From an uncultured Bacteroidales bacterium (lineage in GTDB: Bacteria > Bacteroidota > Bacteroidia > Bacteroidales > Paludibacteraceae), in assembly GCA_934728255.1 (NCBI GenBank), contig CAKVEC010000009.1, positions 1 to 64,000 on the forward strand: DNA of 64,000 bases, given 5' to 3'. Below, piece after piece: positions 27,314 to 36,467 of the stretch. Below the pieces are notes generated by a model, which saw only the letters and a list, made by a program, of their open reading frames with translations, was not told where the DNA came from and did not search any database. The stretch's first letter is position 1; every line of letters starts with the position of its first letter. Both the position numbers and the translations under genes were made by a program.

Positions 27314-28000
27314 ATGAAAATAGCACTGATAGGATACGGCAAGATGGGGCATATCATCGAAGAGGTGGCGCGGGAATGCGGACACGAGGTGGTGTGCATC
27401 ATTGACCGAGACAATTTGGAGGACTTTGATTCCGAGGCGTTTGCTATGGCGGACGTCGCTATTGAGTTTACCACTCCCGCTACAGCGGAGGAGAATATCC
27501 GCCGTGCGTGGAGCAAAGGCAAACCCGTAGTCTGCGGTACCACGGGGTGGGGTAATGTACAATGCACAATGTACAATGCACAATGCACAATGGAGAATGC
27601 GTTGGTGTGGTCGAGCAACTACAGCATAGGGGTGAATATATTGTTTGCACTCAACAAGCAGTTGGCAAGGATAATGCAACGTTATCCCGAATACACGCCG
27701 AGTATCACCGAGGTGCACCACGTGCACAAATTGGACGCCCCGAGCGGCACGGCAAAAACACTCCAGCAATGCATAATGCATAATGCACAATGCACAATGG
27801 AGCAGGTTCCAATTACCTCTATCCGCGAGGGGGAGGTGCCGGGCATACATACCGTTGCGTGGGACAGCGAGGTGGATACGATTAGTATCAGCCACTCGGC
27901 GAAATCGCGCAAGGGGTTTGCACTCGGTGCGGTCTTGGCAGCCGAATGGATTATAGGCAAAAAAGGGTATCATACGTTTGATGAAGTAATGAATGGTTAA
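27314..28000 (+). CDS. dapB: 4-hydroxy-tetrahydrodipicolinate reductase DapB
   Basis: 228 residues, shorter than usual (about 250-270). Reduces the lysine/meso-DAP precursor with NAD(P)H. Cofactor motif LIGYGKMGH at the N-terminus, CGTTGW, and the active-site motif EVHHVHKLDAPSGTAK (about 133-148) are intact. Two segments (about residues 81-96 and 152-163: NVQCTMYNAQCTMEN, QCIMHNAQCTME) are encoded by 7-base repeats. The first seems to replace the helix normally following CGTTGW. First gene of dapB-lepB-wbqC-ilvE. Confidence 0.92.
   Translation: MKIALIGYGKMGHIIEEVARECGHEVVCIIDRDNLEDFDSEAFAMADVAIEFTTPATAEENIRRAWSKGKPVVCGTTGWGNVQCTMYNAQCTMENALVWSSNYSIGVNILFALNKQLARIMQRYPEYTPSITEVHHVHKLDAPSGTAKTLQQCIMHNAQCTMEQVPITSIREGEVPGIHTVAWDSEVDTISISHSAKSRKGFALGAVLAAEWIIGKKGYHTFDEVMNG
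27554..27600. repeat. 7-base repeat inside dapB, first site
   Basis: AATGTAC, AATGCAC, AATGTAC, AATGCAC, AATGCAC, AATGGAG, AATGC: heptamers in frame with dapB. Confidence 0.93.
27768..27802. repeat. 7-base repeat inside dapB, second site
   Basis: AATGCAT x2, AATGCAC x2, AATGGAG. Both dapB sites end in an AATGGAG unit. Confidence 0.93.
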
Positions 28001-28001
28001 T

Positions 28002-29372
28002 ATGAAAAGTTTTCAGGAGAGAATACATAATGTAACGCGCCGCGGGTGGATTGCCGCCGGCGTGTGGAGTGCAATATATATCGCCTTTGTGCTGTGGGTG
28101 GCATGGGGCGATTGGGCAAGTCTCGGCTGGCTGGCATTGCTGCCCGTTATCTTTGACGCTTTTACCACCCGGTATATCAACTGGAGTTGGTGGAAGCGCT
28201 ACAAGCCTGCTGCCAAAGGCGAACCCGAGAACCCGAAAGCGAACAAAGTGCTGTACACGGTCTGTTCGTGGGTGGACGCTATTTTGTTTGCGCTCATTGC
28301 GGTGTATTTTATCAACCTGTATATATTCCAGAACTACCAGATTCCGTCCTCTTCGTTGGAAAAGAGCCTGCGCGTGGGCGATTTCCTCTATGTGAGCAAG
28401 ATGAGTTATGGTGCGCGTGTGCCGAATACGCCGCTCTCGATGCCGCTGGTGCAGCATACGTTCCCGCAATGGTTGGGCGGCGGCAAGAGTTATATCGACA
28501 AGCCGCATTGGGGTTACAAGCGTCTTGCAGGCTGGGACACCCCCGAGAAAGGCGACATCGTGGTATTCAATTTCCCTGCGGGCGATACCGTCTGCACCCG
28601 TATGCAGAACCCAGACTACTACACGCTGTGCCACTACTACGGCAAACAGGTGGTGGAGGGCAGAAAAGACATATTCGGCGAACTGACGGTGCGCCCCGTG
28701 GACAGGCGTGAGAACTATGTGAAACGCTGTGTAGGTACGCCGGGCGATACGCTGCAGATTATAGATAACGTGGTGTATATCAACGGCGAAGCCGAGCCGC
28801 ACCGTGAGGGCGTGCAGTTGAACTATTTTGTACAAACCGACGGGCATATCCTGACCGACACCTATCTGGAGAAGATAGGTATCAACAAAGACGACCGCCG
28901 CCGTTTGGAACCGGGAGTGTATCATTTCCCGCTTACGGAGACGATGCGCGACGAGTTGGCAAAGAACCCGCATATCACCTCTGTTACCCTCGAACCCGAG
29001 CAGCAGGGCGGCGATGTCTATCCGCTGGGGCATACCACGTGGACGCGCGACAACTACGGTCCGATCTATATTCCGCGAAAGGGGGAGACGCTGCGGATCA
29101 CTGAGGACAATTATTGGCTCTACAAACGTATAGCCGACGCCTATGAGTTCAAACCGATGCGCGTGGGCGAGGACTACACATTCGATATGGACTACTACTG
29201 GATGATGGGCGACAACCGCCACAACTCGGCGGACAGCCGCTACTGGGGCTTTGTGCCGGAGGATCATATCGTGGGGCGACCGGTATTCATCTGGCTGTCG
29301 GTGGAGAAAGACAAACCGTGGTTCAAGGGGCATATCCGTTGGAATAGGATTGGAAAAGCCGCTGCTAATTAA
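28002..29372 (+). CDS. lepB: Signal peptidase I
   Basis: 456 residues from the ATG at 28002 (an in-frame ATG at 27993 would overlap dapB). Cleaves signal peptides at the inner membrane. Two N-terminal hydrophobic segments (about 15-55) and one at about 90-108 precede the Ser motif IPSSSLEKSL with S118, and the Lys region VKRCVGTPGD with K241; MMGDNRHNSADSRYWG is box E. The long form with a big insert between the catalytic boxes is normal in Bacteroidota. Followed by wbqC. Confidence 0.95.
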   Translation: MKSFQERIHNVTRRGWIAAGVWSAIYIAFVLWVAWGDWASLGWLALLPVIFDAFTTRYINWSWWKRYKPAAKGEPENPKANKVLYTVCSWVDAILFALIAVYFINLYIFQNYQIPSSSLEKSLRVGDFLYVSKMSYGARVPNTPLSMPLVQHTFPQWLGGGKSYIDKPHWGYKRLAGWDTPEKGDIVVFNFPAGDTVCTRMQNPDYYTLCHYYGKQVVEGRKDIFGELTVRPVDRRENYVKRCVGTPGDTLQIIDNVVYINGEAEPHREGVQLNYFVQTDGHILTDTYLEKIGINKDDRRRLEPGVYHFPLTETMRDELAKNPHITSVTLEPEQQGGDVYPLGHTTWTRDNYGPIYIPRKGETLRITEDNYWLYKRIADAYEFKPMRVGEDYTFDMDYYWMMGDNRHNSADSRYWGFVPEDHIVGRPVFIWLSVEKDKPWFKGHIRWNRIGKAAAN

Positions 29373-29413
29373 CAATTAAGAATTAACAATTAACATACGT
29401 AGAATAGCCTGGT

Positions 29414-29938
29414 ATGATTGTCTTACCTACCGCCTATCTCGGTTCGGTGGACTGGTATCGCACTTATCTGCAAGACCCGCAGGCGGTGCGGATAGAGGTG
29501 ATGGAGAGTTTCCCGAAACAGACCTGCCGCAACCGCTGCACTATCACCACGCCCGACGGACCGCTGATGCTGAGCGTGCCGGTAAAGAAATCGGAGCACA
29601 AGCAACTGACCCGCGATGTAGAAATCAGTTACCAAACCCGCTGGCAGCACCAGCACTGGATTTCGCTCGTGAGTGCCTACCGCAGGACACCGTATTTCGA
29701 CTATTTCGAGGACTATTTCCGTCCGTTCTATGAGTGGGAAACGAAATATCTGGTGGATTTGAACAATGGCTTGCACGAGGTGATTATGCAACTGCTCAAC
29801 CGCAGTATGACGCCCCTTGCGGGCTATATGCTGCAGCCGACCACCGACTGGATGGGGCGGAACTTGGAACCCTGTTTCGGCAGCGGACGCAGCATTTTGG
29901 ACGAGTTGTTTGAGGGAACGGCAATGAACAATTTGTAA
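29414..29938 (+). CDS. WbqC-like family protein
   Basis: 174 residues. WbqC-family (PF08889-type) proteins occur with glycan or amino-sugar genes and are of unclear enzymatic function. Visible marks: TAYLGSVDWYRTY at the N-terminus, RNRCTI, SVPVKK and YFDYFEDYFRPFYE. In Bacteroidota it commonly sits after lepB, as here. Its stop codon lies inside an 8-base AATTTGTA repeat (29932-29963). Confidence 0.88.
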   Translation: MIVLPTAYLGSVDWYRTYLQDPQAVRIEVMESFPKQTCRNRCTITTPDGPLMLSVPVKKSEHKQLTRDVEISYQTRWQHQHWISLVSAYRRTPYFDYFEDYFRPFYEWETKYLVDLNNGLHEVIMQLLNRSMTPLAGYMLQPTTDWMGRNLEPCFGSGRSILDELFEGTAMNNL

Positions 29939-29963
29939 ATTTGTAGATTTGTAAATTCGTCAA
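29932..29963. repeat. 8-base repeat spanning wbqC stop
   Basis: AATTTGTA, AATTTGTA, GATTTGTA, AATTCGTC: four 8-base units. The first supplies the TAA stop of the wbqC-like gene; the last ends one base before the ATG of ilvE. Confidence 0.88.
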
Positions 29964-30974
29964 ATGAAACAAATAGATTGGAAACACCTGACTTTCTCGT
30001 ACACCGAGTGTGCGAAGATGGTGCGTTGCTCGTATCGGAACGGGCAATGGGGAGATGTGTATGCAACGGACGATTTCCGTATCTCCATCCATGCGGCAGC
30101 CACGGCGTTGCAGTATGCGCAAGAAGCGTTCGAGGGGCTGAAAGCCTTTCGCGGAGTGGACGGGCGGGTGCGAATTTTCCGCCCGATGGACAATGCCCAT
30201 CGTATGCAGGAGTCGGCAAAGTCGATGTACATAGTGCCGCTGCCCGAGGAGAAGTTTATGGAGGCGGTGAGCCTGTGTGTGGCGGAGAATATCGACTATA
30301 TGCCGCCGTATGGTACGGGGGCGACGCTCTATATCCGCCCGATACTGATAGGGACGACTCCCAAAGTGGGTGTATCGCCTGCGCACGAGTTTGAGTTTAT
30401 GTGCCTTGCCACGCCTATCGGTCCCTATTTCCCGAGCGGGTTCGGCACAACGCCGTTTATCATCAACCGCCGTGTGGACAGGGCAGCACCCTTCGGCACG
30501 GGGCGGTACAAAGTGGGGGGCAACTACGCCTCGTCTTTCCGCGCCACAGAGCCTGCGCACGAGCAGGGCTACGGCGTGCTGTTCTTGGATTCGCGGGAGC
30601 ATAAATATATAGATGAGTGCGGCGGGGCGAACTTCTTCGGCGTCAAAGACGGGGTGTACATCACACCCAAGAGCGACAGTATCCTGCCTAGTATCACCAA
30701 CCGAAGTCTGATGACCCTGTGCAAGGATTTAGGTATCCGCTGCGAGGAACGGCAGATACCCGTGGAGGAACTCGCCGAGATGCAGGAGGCTGCGTCTTGC
30801 GGTACGGGGGCGGCTATTTCGCCTATCTCGCGGATTATCGACCCCGACTTCGCACGCGTATATGAATATGGTCTTGCCCCCGGCGAGGTGTGCTGCCGCC
30901 TGTACCACGCCTTGCAGGACATCCAGTTCGGTCGTGCCGAAGACACACACGGCTGGTGCGTCTTTAATGCGTAA
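29964..30974 (+). CDS. ilvE: Branched-chain amino acid aminotransferase
   Basis: 336 residues. PLP fold-type IV transaminase for Ile, Leu and Val. N-terminal pattern AATALQYAQEAFEGLKAFR, FRPMDNAHRM, the PLP-Lys region GTGRYKVGGNYASS, and CGTGAAISPISRI. Length fits the family. Fourth gene of the operon; its stop codon is part of the 7-base repeat at 30966-30991. Confidence 0.95.
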   Translation: MKQIDWKHLTFSYTECAKMVRCSYRNGQWGDVYATDDFRISIHAAATALQYAQEAFEGLKAFRGVDGRVRIFRPMDNAHRMQESAKSMYIVPLPEEKFMEAVSLCVAENIDYMPPYGTGATLYIRPILIGTTPKVGVSPAHEFEFMCLATPIGPYFPSGFGTTPFIINRRVDRAAPFGTGRYKVGGNYASSFRATEPAHEQGYGVLFLDSREHKYIDECGGANFFGVKDGVYITPKSDSILPSITNRSLMTLCKDLGIRCEERQIPVEELAEMQEAASCGTGAAISPISRIIDPDFARVYEYGLAPGEVCCRLYHALQDIQFGRAEDTHGWCVFNA

Positions 30975-31032
30975 TGCACAATGCATAATGAAAAGTCAGG
31001 TGAATGTCAGGTGGATGTCAGGTGGATAGACA
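30966..31032. repeat. Composite repeat after ilvE
   Basis: AATGCGT, AATGCAC, AATGCAT, AATGA, then GTCAGGTGAAT, GTCAGGTGGAT, GTCAGGTGGAT. Near reverse complement of 6174-6255. The first heptamer forms the ilvE stop codon. Confidence 0.88.
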
Positions 31033-31156
31033 TTCTAAGTTATTAAGGAGTTCTACTCAGCCCACAGGGCTTCGTGTCTCGCCATAGGCTCAAACGATTA
31101 TTCCGTGTCGCTACGGCACTCAGTGTGCTACGCACACCTGCCTTACGCTTCACCAA

Positions 31157-31194
31157 TAACGATCCTATAACGATCCTATAACAATCCTATAACA
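31157..31194. repeat. 11-base tandem repeat
   Basis: AACGATCCTAT, AACGATCCTAT, AACAATCCTAT, AACAAAT. Just upstream of the peptide transporter. Confidence 0.85.
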
Positions 31195-31233
31195 AATATA
31201 CAACGAAAAATAATCACTTAAAACAAATACCTT

Positions 31234-32805
31234 ATGTTCAAAAATCACCCTAAAGGTTTGATACCTGCCGCCCTCGCGAATATGGGCGAGCGTTTCGGTT
31301 ACTACATTATGAATGCAGTACTGCTGCTGTTTCTGGTGTCTAAATTCGGTCTGTCGGATGCCACGGCAGGTGTGATCTACTCTGTGTTCTATTGCGGTAT
31401 CTATGTGCTGAGCCTCGTCGGCGGTCTGATTGCCGACAAAACGCAAAACTACAACAAGACCATTCAGTGGGGCTTGATAATCATGGCATTAGGTTATGTC
31501 GCTTTGTCGGTACCTGTGTTCAGTCAGACCGACGGCGATGCTATGTGGTGGGGTATTTTGGTCTTCACCTGCGTGGCATTGTTGCTGATTGCGTTCGGTA
31601 ACGGACTCTTCAAGGGCAACTTGCAGGCTATCGTTGGCAAGATGTACGATGAACTTGAGGCTGAGGCGGCTAAGCAGGGTCCCGAGGCACTGGCACAAGC
31701 CAAGGACAAGCGCGACTCGGGTTTCCAGATTTTCTATGTGTTTATCAACATCGGCGGTCTGATTGCACCATTTGTGGCTCCGCTGCTCCGCCAATGGTGG
31801 CTCAAAGCGCACGACCTCGTTTACAATGCCGATATGCCCGCACTCTGTCACCAATACCTGGCTGACGGCGTGGTTACCACCAAGTTTACCGAGACTATGC
31901 AACAAGTGCTCGGCAGCGGATACCATTTTGTGGACAATGCGGCTTTCTGCCAAGACTATATCAATGTGTTCAATACGGGTATCCATTATTCGTTCATCGC
32001 TTCGGTGGCGGCAATGTTGCTTTCGTTGGTGATTTTCCTTTGCACCAAAAAGATGTTCCCGCAGCCTGCGAAGAAAGAAAACAATAATGCGGTTACGTAT
32101 TCAGTAGCCGAGAAAGCCGCTATGGCACAAGAAATCAAACAACGTATGTATGCGCTGTTTGCCGTACTCGGTGTGGCTATTTTCTTCTGGTTCAGTTTCC
32201 ACCAAAACGGGCAGTCGCTGTCGGTTTTTGCGCGTGACTTTGTGGTAACGCAGTCTATCGCCCCGGAGATCTGGCAAGCCCTCAACCCGTTCTTTGTGAT
32301 TGTGCTGACCCCGGTGATTATGTGGATCTTCTCGGCATTGGCTCGCAAAGGCAAGGCTATCTCCACTCCACGCAAGATTGCTATCGGTATGGGTATCGCC
32401 GCTTGCGCCTACCTGTTTCTGACGGTCTTCTCGGCTATCGAGGGCTATCCTTCGGGTACGGATTTCCGTGCAATGGACGCAGAGCAGATGGCGGCTGCAG
32501 GGCTGACCAAAGCCGGTCCGTGGGTGCTGGTGGTTACGTATTTCTTCCTCACGGTGGCAGAATTGTTTATCTCGCCGCTCGGTCTGTCCTTCGTCAGCAA
32601 GGTGGCTCCGCGCCATATGGTAGGTCTGTGTCAGGGGCTCTGGTTGGGGGCAACGGCTCTCGGCAACCTGATGATCTGGGTCGGTCCGGTGATGTACAAC
32701 GCTTGGCCTATCGAGTACTGCTGGGCTGTGTTCCTGGGGGTATGCCTCGTTTCGATGGGCGTAATGCTCGGTATGGTCAAGTGGCTTGAGAAAGTGGCAT
32801 GCTAA
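31234..32805 (+). CDS. POT/PTR family peptide transporter
   Basis: 523 residues with about fourteen hydrophobic segments. Proton-coupled di/tripeptide uptake at the inner membrane. The N-terminal NMGERFGYYIMNAVLLL matches the ExxERF-type proton-coupling motif, and there is GRxxKxN-like GNGLFKGNLQAIVGKMY. Insert between halves is enlarged, as seen in Bacteroidota. Own transcription unit, preceded by a repeat-rich gap with no clear promoter. Confidence 0.85.
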   Translation: MFKNHPKGLIPAALANMGERFGYYIMNAVLLLFLVSKFGLSDATAGVIYSVFYCGIYVLSLVGGLIADKTQNYNKTIQWGLIIMALGYVALSVPVFSQTDGDAMWWGILVFTCVALLLIAFGNGLFKGNLQAIVGKMYDELEAEAAKQGPEALAQAKDKRDSGFQIFYVFINIGGLIAPFVAPLLRQWWLKAHDLVYNADMPALCHQYLADGVVTTKFTETMQQVLGSGYHFVDNAAFCQDYINVFNTGIHYSFIASVAAMLLSLVIFLCTKKMFPQPAKKENNNAVTYSVAEKAAMAQEIKQRMYALFAVLGVAIFFWFSFHQNGQSLSVFARDFVVTQSIAPEIWQALNPFFVIVLTPVIMWIFSALARKGKAISTPRKIAIGMGIAACAYLFLTVFSAIEGYPSGTDFRAMDAEQMAAAGLTKAGPWVLVVTYFFLTVAELFISPLGLSFVSKVAPRHMVGLCQGLWLGATALGNLMIWVGPVMYNAWPIEYCWAVFLGVCLVSMGVMLGMVKWLEKVAC

Positions 32806-32847
32806 GCCGAATGATGAATTACAAATGATGAATTAGAAATCAGTCAG

Positions 32848-33564
32848 ATGGATAACGGACATTTTATACAGGCGATAGCGACCTACTCCACCGGTTTGGA
32901 GAAGCGCATCGCTCAATTAGACAAGACGATTGAGGAACTGCAAAAAGGTCTCAACGCCGTCAATGCTGCCTTGGCTGTGCAGCGCGACCTTATGGAGGAG
33001 TTGGAGCAACGCCTTGTAGAGGTGGAAGCCCGCCCAACTATGGAGGAGGAACCCGAAGTGGAGGTGGAACTCCTGATGGACGATGACGACACCGAAGAAT
33101 CGGAACAGGAGACCGCAGAAGTGGCAGCGGAAGAACCCGCTTCCGTTGCCGAACCGGTAGAAGAAACCTCCGTCGAGACGGTAGAAGAACCACAAGATGA
33201 ACCGGCACCACAAATAGAAGAAAAAGAGGAACCTGTGGCAGCAGAGCCTGTACAGGAAAATCCGAAACCGAAGCCTGCGCCTGTTCCTGCAGAACCCGCC
33301 CGCACCGAGGCCCCCAAAGCCAATACGGCGTACGGGCAACCGGTGAGCGACCTGAAACAGGCAATCTCTATCGGCGACCGTTTCCTCTACCAGCGCGAGT
33401 TGTTCGGCAAGAACGGCGAACTGATGCAGCGAACTATTGCAGACCTGAACGGGCTGTCTTCGTTCGATGAGGCAATGGCATATATTGACAAGCATTTCAA
33501 CTGGGACAAAGAATTGCCGAGTTACGAACTGTTTGTCAATGCCCTCCATCGCCGCTTCGCATAG
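32848..33564 (+). CDS. Coiled-coil/acidic linker protein, unknown
   Basis: 238 residues. Residues about 10-55 form a coiled coil (EKRIAQLDKTIEELQKGL). A long acidic, Pro/Glu-rich disordered stretch follows (about 60-145), then a compact C-terminal domain (SDLKQAISIGDRFLYQRELFGKN, FDEAMAYIDKHFNWD). The C-terminal domain resembles a widespread conserved Bacteroidota segment without named function. No signal peptide or membrane segment. Lies just upstream of rsmI. Confidence 0.8.
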   Translation: MDNGHFIQAIATYSTGLEKRIAQLDKTIEELQKGLNAVNAALAVQRDLMEELEQRLVEVEARPTMEEEPEVEVELLMDDDDTEESEQETAEVAAEEPASVAEPVEETSVETVEEPQDEPAPQIEEKEEPVAAEPVQENPKPKPAPVPAEPARTEAPKANTAYGQPVSDLKQAISIGDRFLYQRELFGKNGELMQRTIADLNGLSSFDEAMAYIDKHFNWDKELPSYELFVNALHRRFA

Positions 33565-33599
33565 TTCTTGGTTCTTAGTCCTTTATTCTTTGTCTATTT

Positions 33600-34286
33600 A
33601 TGCTCTACGTTGTCCCTACCCCTGTCGGTAATTTGGAAGATATTACGCTGCGTGCGTTGCGGGTGTTGAAAGAGGCGGATCTTATTCTCGCTGAAGACAC
33701 TCGCACCTCGTCGGTGTTGCTCAAGCACTATGACATCCATACACCCCTCAAGGCGCACCATAAATTCAACGAACACGAGACCTCCGACGCTATGGCGGAG
33801 CGTATCGCTGCGGGAATGAATGTGGCGTTGGTTTCCGATGCCGGTACGCCGGGTATTTCCGACCCCGGTTTTATGCTTGTGCGTGCCTGTGTGGAGCGGG
33901 GGGTGGAGGTGCAATGCCTTCCCGGGGCTACGGCTTTTGTACCCGCTTTGGTGGATAGCGGTCTGCCTTGCGACCGGTTTTATTTCGAGGGCTTCCTGCC
34001 GCAGAAGAAAGGACGGCAGACCCGCTTGCTGCAACTCGCCGAACAGACCCATACGATGATTATCTACGAGTCGCCCTTCCGCCTGCAAAAGACCTTGGAG
34101 CAACTGGCGGAATACCTCGGCTCCGACCGCCGCGCCTCTGTCAGCCGCGAGATTAGCAAAAAGTTTGAAGAAACAAGAAGAGGCACACTGCAAGAATTGG
34201 CAGAACACTACAAGCAAACACCACCCAAAGGCGAGATCGTAATTATAGTGGCGGGTAAAGATACAAAAACAGAAAAAGATGAGTGA
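33600..34286 (+). CDS. rsmI: 16S rRNA (cytidine1402-2'-O)-methyltransferase
   Basis: 228 residues. Methylates C1402 in the ribosomal P site. Tetrapyrrole-methylase fold: VVPTPVGNLEDIT, AEDTRTSSVLL, LVSDAGTPGISDPG, and VSREISKKFEE. Usual length for Bacteroidota (E. coli is longer). Overlaps the following flippase gene by 8 bases. Confidence 0.95.
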   Translation: MLYVVPTPVGNLEDITLRALRVLKEADLILAEDTRTSSVLLKHYDIHTPLKAHHKFNEHETSDAMAERIAAGMNVALVSDAGTPGISDPGFMLVRACVERGVEVQCLPGATAFVPALVDSGLPCDRFYFEGFLPQKKGRQTRLLQLAEQTHTMIIYESPFRLQKTLEQLAEYLGSDRRASVSREISKKFEETRRGTLQELAEHYKQTPPKGEIVIIVAGKDTKTEKDE

Positions 34287-35805
34287 TACAAAAGAGGTCA
34301 CAGGGTCTCGTTCCACAATGAAAAGTCTGGCGAAAGACACCGTTATCTACGGTCTCTCGTCCATTATCGGCAAGTTCCTCAACTGGCTGCTGGTGCCGTT
34401 GTACACCTATGTGCTGGCGCAGCAGTCGGATTATGGTATTGTTACCAACCTTTATGCGTGGACGGCGCTCCTGTTGGTGATACTCACCTATGGTATGGAG
34501 ACGGGGTTCTTCCGCTTTGCCAACAAGGACGAGGAGAACCCGAACACGGTCTATACTACGGCGATGATCAGCCTATTCACCACCTCGCTGCTGTTTGCCG
34601 TGCTGTGCTGCGTCTTCCGCCAACCGATAGCCGACCTATTGGGTTATCCGTCTCATTCGGAGTTTATCGCCCTGCTGAGCGTGGTTGTGGCGATGGACGC
34701 TTTCGCTTCTATCCCGTTTGCTTATCTGCGTTACAAGAAACGTCCCATCCGCTTTGCGGCACTCAAACTGCTCTTTGTATTTCTCAATATCCTGCTCAAC
34801 CTCTTTTTCCTCGTGCTTTGCCCGAAGATACAGGACTGGGGCATTATCTCATCGTGGTACAACCCCGACTATGGCGTGGGCTATGTCTTTGTGGCGAACA
34901 TTATCGCTACTGGTATTCAGACTCTTTGCCTGCTGCCCGCTATCCTTGAGCCCCGCAAGAGCCATGCCCCCGTCTTCTCATGGGCGTTGCTCCGCCGTAT
35001 GTTGCGCTACTCGCTGCCGCTGCTGGTGCTGGGCGTGTGCGGTATCATGAACCAGACGCTCGACCGTATCCTTTTCCCATTCTTCTACACGGGCGACGAT
35101 GCGCAGACACAACTCGGTATCTATGGTGCATGCTTCAAGGTGGCTATGGTTATGATGATGTTCACCCAGGCGTTCCGCTATGCCTACGAACCTTTTGTCT
35201 TTGCCCGGCACAAAGATCGCAAGTCGGTGGAGGCGTATGCCGATGCCATGAAGTACTATATCCTTTTCTCCTATCTGATCCTCCTCGGAATGGTTTTCTA
35301 CCTCGACCTGCTGAAGTTTATCATCGCCCCGAGTTACTGGGAGGGCTTGAAAATCGTCCCTGTCGTGCTGTGGACGTATATCTTCCAGGGAATCTATTTC
35401 AACCTCTCTTTCTGGTACAAACTGACCGACAAGACTCAGTGGGGTGCCTGGTTCTCGCTCATCGGCGTGGTGATCACCTTCACTTTGCAGGCTGTTTTTG
35501 TGCCGAAAATAGGTTATATGGCGTCTGCTGCCAGTAGCACAGTCTGCTATTTTGTGATAATGTTGCTCTCGTATTTTGTCGGGCGCAGGTATCTGGTTAT
35601 CCCCTATGACCTCAAGCGTATAGGTGCCTATACGTTGCTGACGCTGGGGCTGTTGGCTGTCTATTACGGAGTGTATGACCTCGGTATGTGGGCGCGAATG
35701 GGCGTCGGTACCGCACTCCTTGTTATATATTGTGTAATTCTCATTAAATTTGATTTCAATGTTTTCAGGAATCGTAGAAACCATGGCGCAAGTCGTCAAG
35801 GTTGA
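34279..35805 (+). CDS. Wzx-like oligosaccharide flippase
   Basis: 508 residues, about twelve to fourteen membrane helices. Belongs to the polysaccharide transport (MATE/MVF) superfamily that flips lipid-linked sugars to the periplasm. Sequence begins TVIYGLSSIIGKFLNWLLVPLYT, typical of the family. A second flippase lies at 38413. No glycosyltransferase is nearby, so the glycan cannot be named. ATG lies within rsmI; its end overlaps ribE by 47 bases. Confidence 0.85.
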   Translation: MSDTKEVTGSRSTMKSLAKDTVIYGLSSIIGKFLNWLLVPLYTYVLAQQSDYGIVTNLYAWTALLLVILTYGMETGFFRFANKDEENPNTVYTTAMISLFTTSLLFAVLCCVFRQPIADLLGYPSHSEFIALLSVVVAMDAFASIPFAYLRYKKRPIRFAALKLLFVFLNILLNLFFLVLCPKIQDWGIISSWYNPDYGVGYVFVANIIATGIQTLCLLPAILEPRKSHAPVFSWALLRRMLRYSLPLLVLGVCGIMNQTLDRILFPFFYTGDDAQTQLGIYGACFKVAMVMMMFTQAFRYAYEPFVFARHKDRKSVEAYADAMKYYILFSYLILLGMVFYLDLLKFIIAPSYWEGLKIVPVVLWTYIFQGIYFNLSFWYKLTDKTQWGAWFSLIGVVITFTLQAVFVPKIGYMASAASSTVCYFVIMLLSYFVGRRYLVIPYDLKRIGAYTLLTLGLLAVYYGVYDLGMWARMGVGTALLVIYCVILIKFDFNVFRNRRNHGASRQG

Positions 35806-36373
35806 ACAGGAACAGGGCAATAAGCATTTTACTCTGCGCAATCCCTTCAAAGACGCGCTCTCTATCGACCAGTCTATAGCCCACAACGGCGTCTGCCTTA
35901 CGGTGGTGAAGACCGAGGGGGATCTCTATACCGTAACCGCTATGCAGGAGACGCTCCACCGCAGTAACCTCGGGCTGCTCCGCGAGGGTGATTGGGTCAA
36001 TGTGGAGCGGTCTATGCTTCTCAACGAGCGTCTCGACGGGCATATCGTGCAGGGGCATGTCGATCAGACTGCACGCTGTATCAATATGTACGAAACCGAT
36101 GGCAGTTGGTATTATCGCTTCGAGTATGAGACATCTCAGGAGATGATACGCCGCGGCTATTTGGCTGTAGACAAGGGTTCTATTTGCATCAATGGCGTCA
36201 GCCTCACTGTCTGCGAACCCGATGTCGTGGACGGCAAAGGCTATGTCAGTGTCTGCATCATCCCCTACACCCACGAGGAAACCAACTTCAAATATATCCA
36301 GGAGGGCAGTATCGTCAATATTGAGTTCGACATCCTCGGCAAGTACATCGCCCGCATGCAGCAACTCTGCTAA
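35759..36373 (+). CDS. ribE: Riboflavin synthase alpha subunit
   Basis: 204 residues. Dismutates two 6,7-dimethyl-8-ribityllumazine molecules to riboflavin. Two lumazine-binding repeats: MFSGIVETMA...HNGVCLTV...LNERLDGHIVQGHVD and the second with DKGSICINGVSLTV...FDILGKYIAR. The start is the ATG of MFSGIV, inside the flippase gene. Confidence 0.95.
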   Translation: MFSGIVETMAQVVKVEQEQGNKHFTLRNPFKDALSIDQSIAHNGVCLTVVKTEGDLYTVTAMQETLHRSNLGLLREGDWVNVERSMLLNERLDGHIVQGHVDQTARCINMYETDGSWYYRFEYETSQEMIRRGYLAVDKGSICINGVSLTVCEPDVVDGKGYVSVCIIPYTHEETNFKYIQEGSIVNIEFDILGKYIARMQQLC

Positions 36374-36393
36374 TGCACAGTGTATGATGCACA

Positions 36394-36433
36394 CCTTAAA
36401 GTCCTTAATGACCTTAACGACCTTAAGGACTCT
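36394..36433. repeat. 9-base TTAAGGTC-type repeat
   Basis: Units such as TTAAAGTCC, TTAATGACC, TTAACGACC, TTAAGGACT. Same family at 38361-38402 and 48485-48528. Located between ribE and the FKBP gene. Confidence 0.82.
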
Positions 36434-36467
36434 TCCCAACACGACTAACAAATAAAACTTATACAAT

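Noticed and set aside
31035..31156. Remnant of an insertion sequence before the peptide transporter
   Set aside because: Small hairpins (TGTGC/GCACA) are present, but no terminal inverted repeats or transposase fragment are visible.
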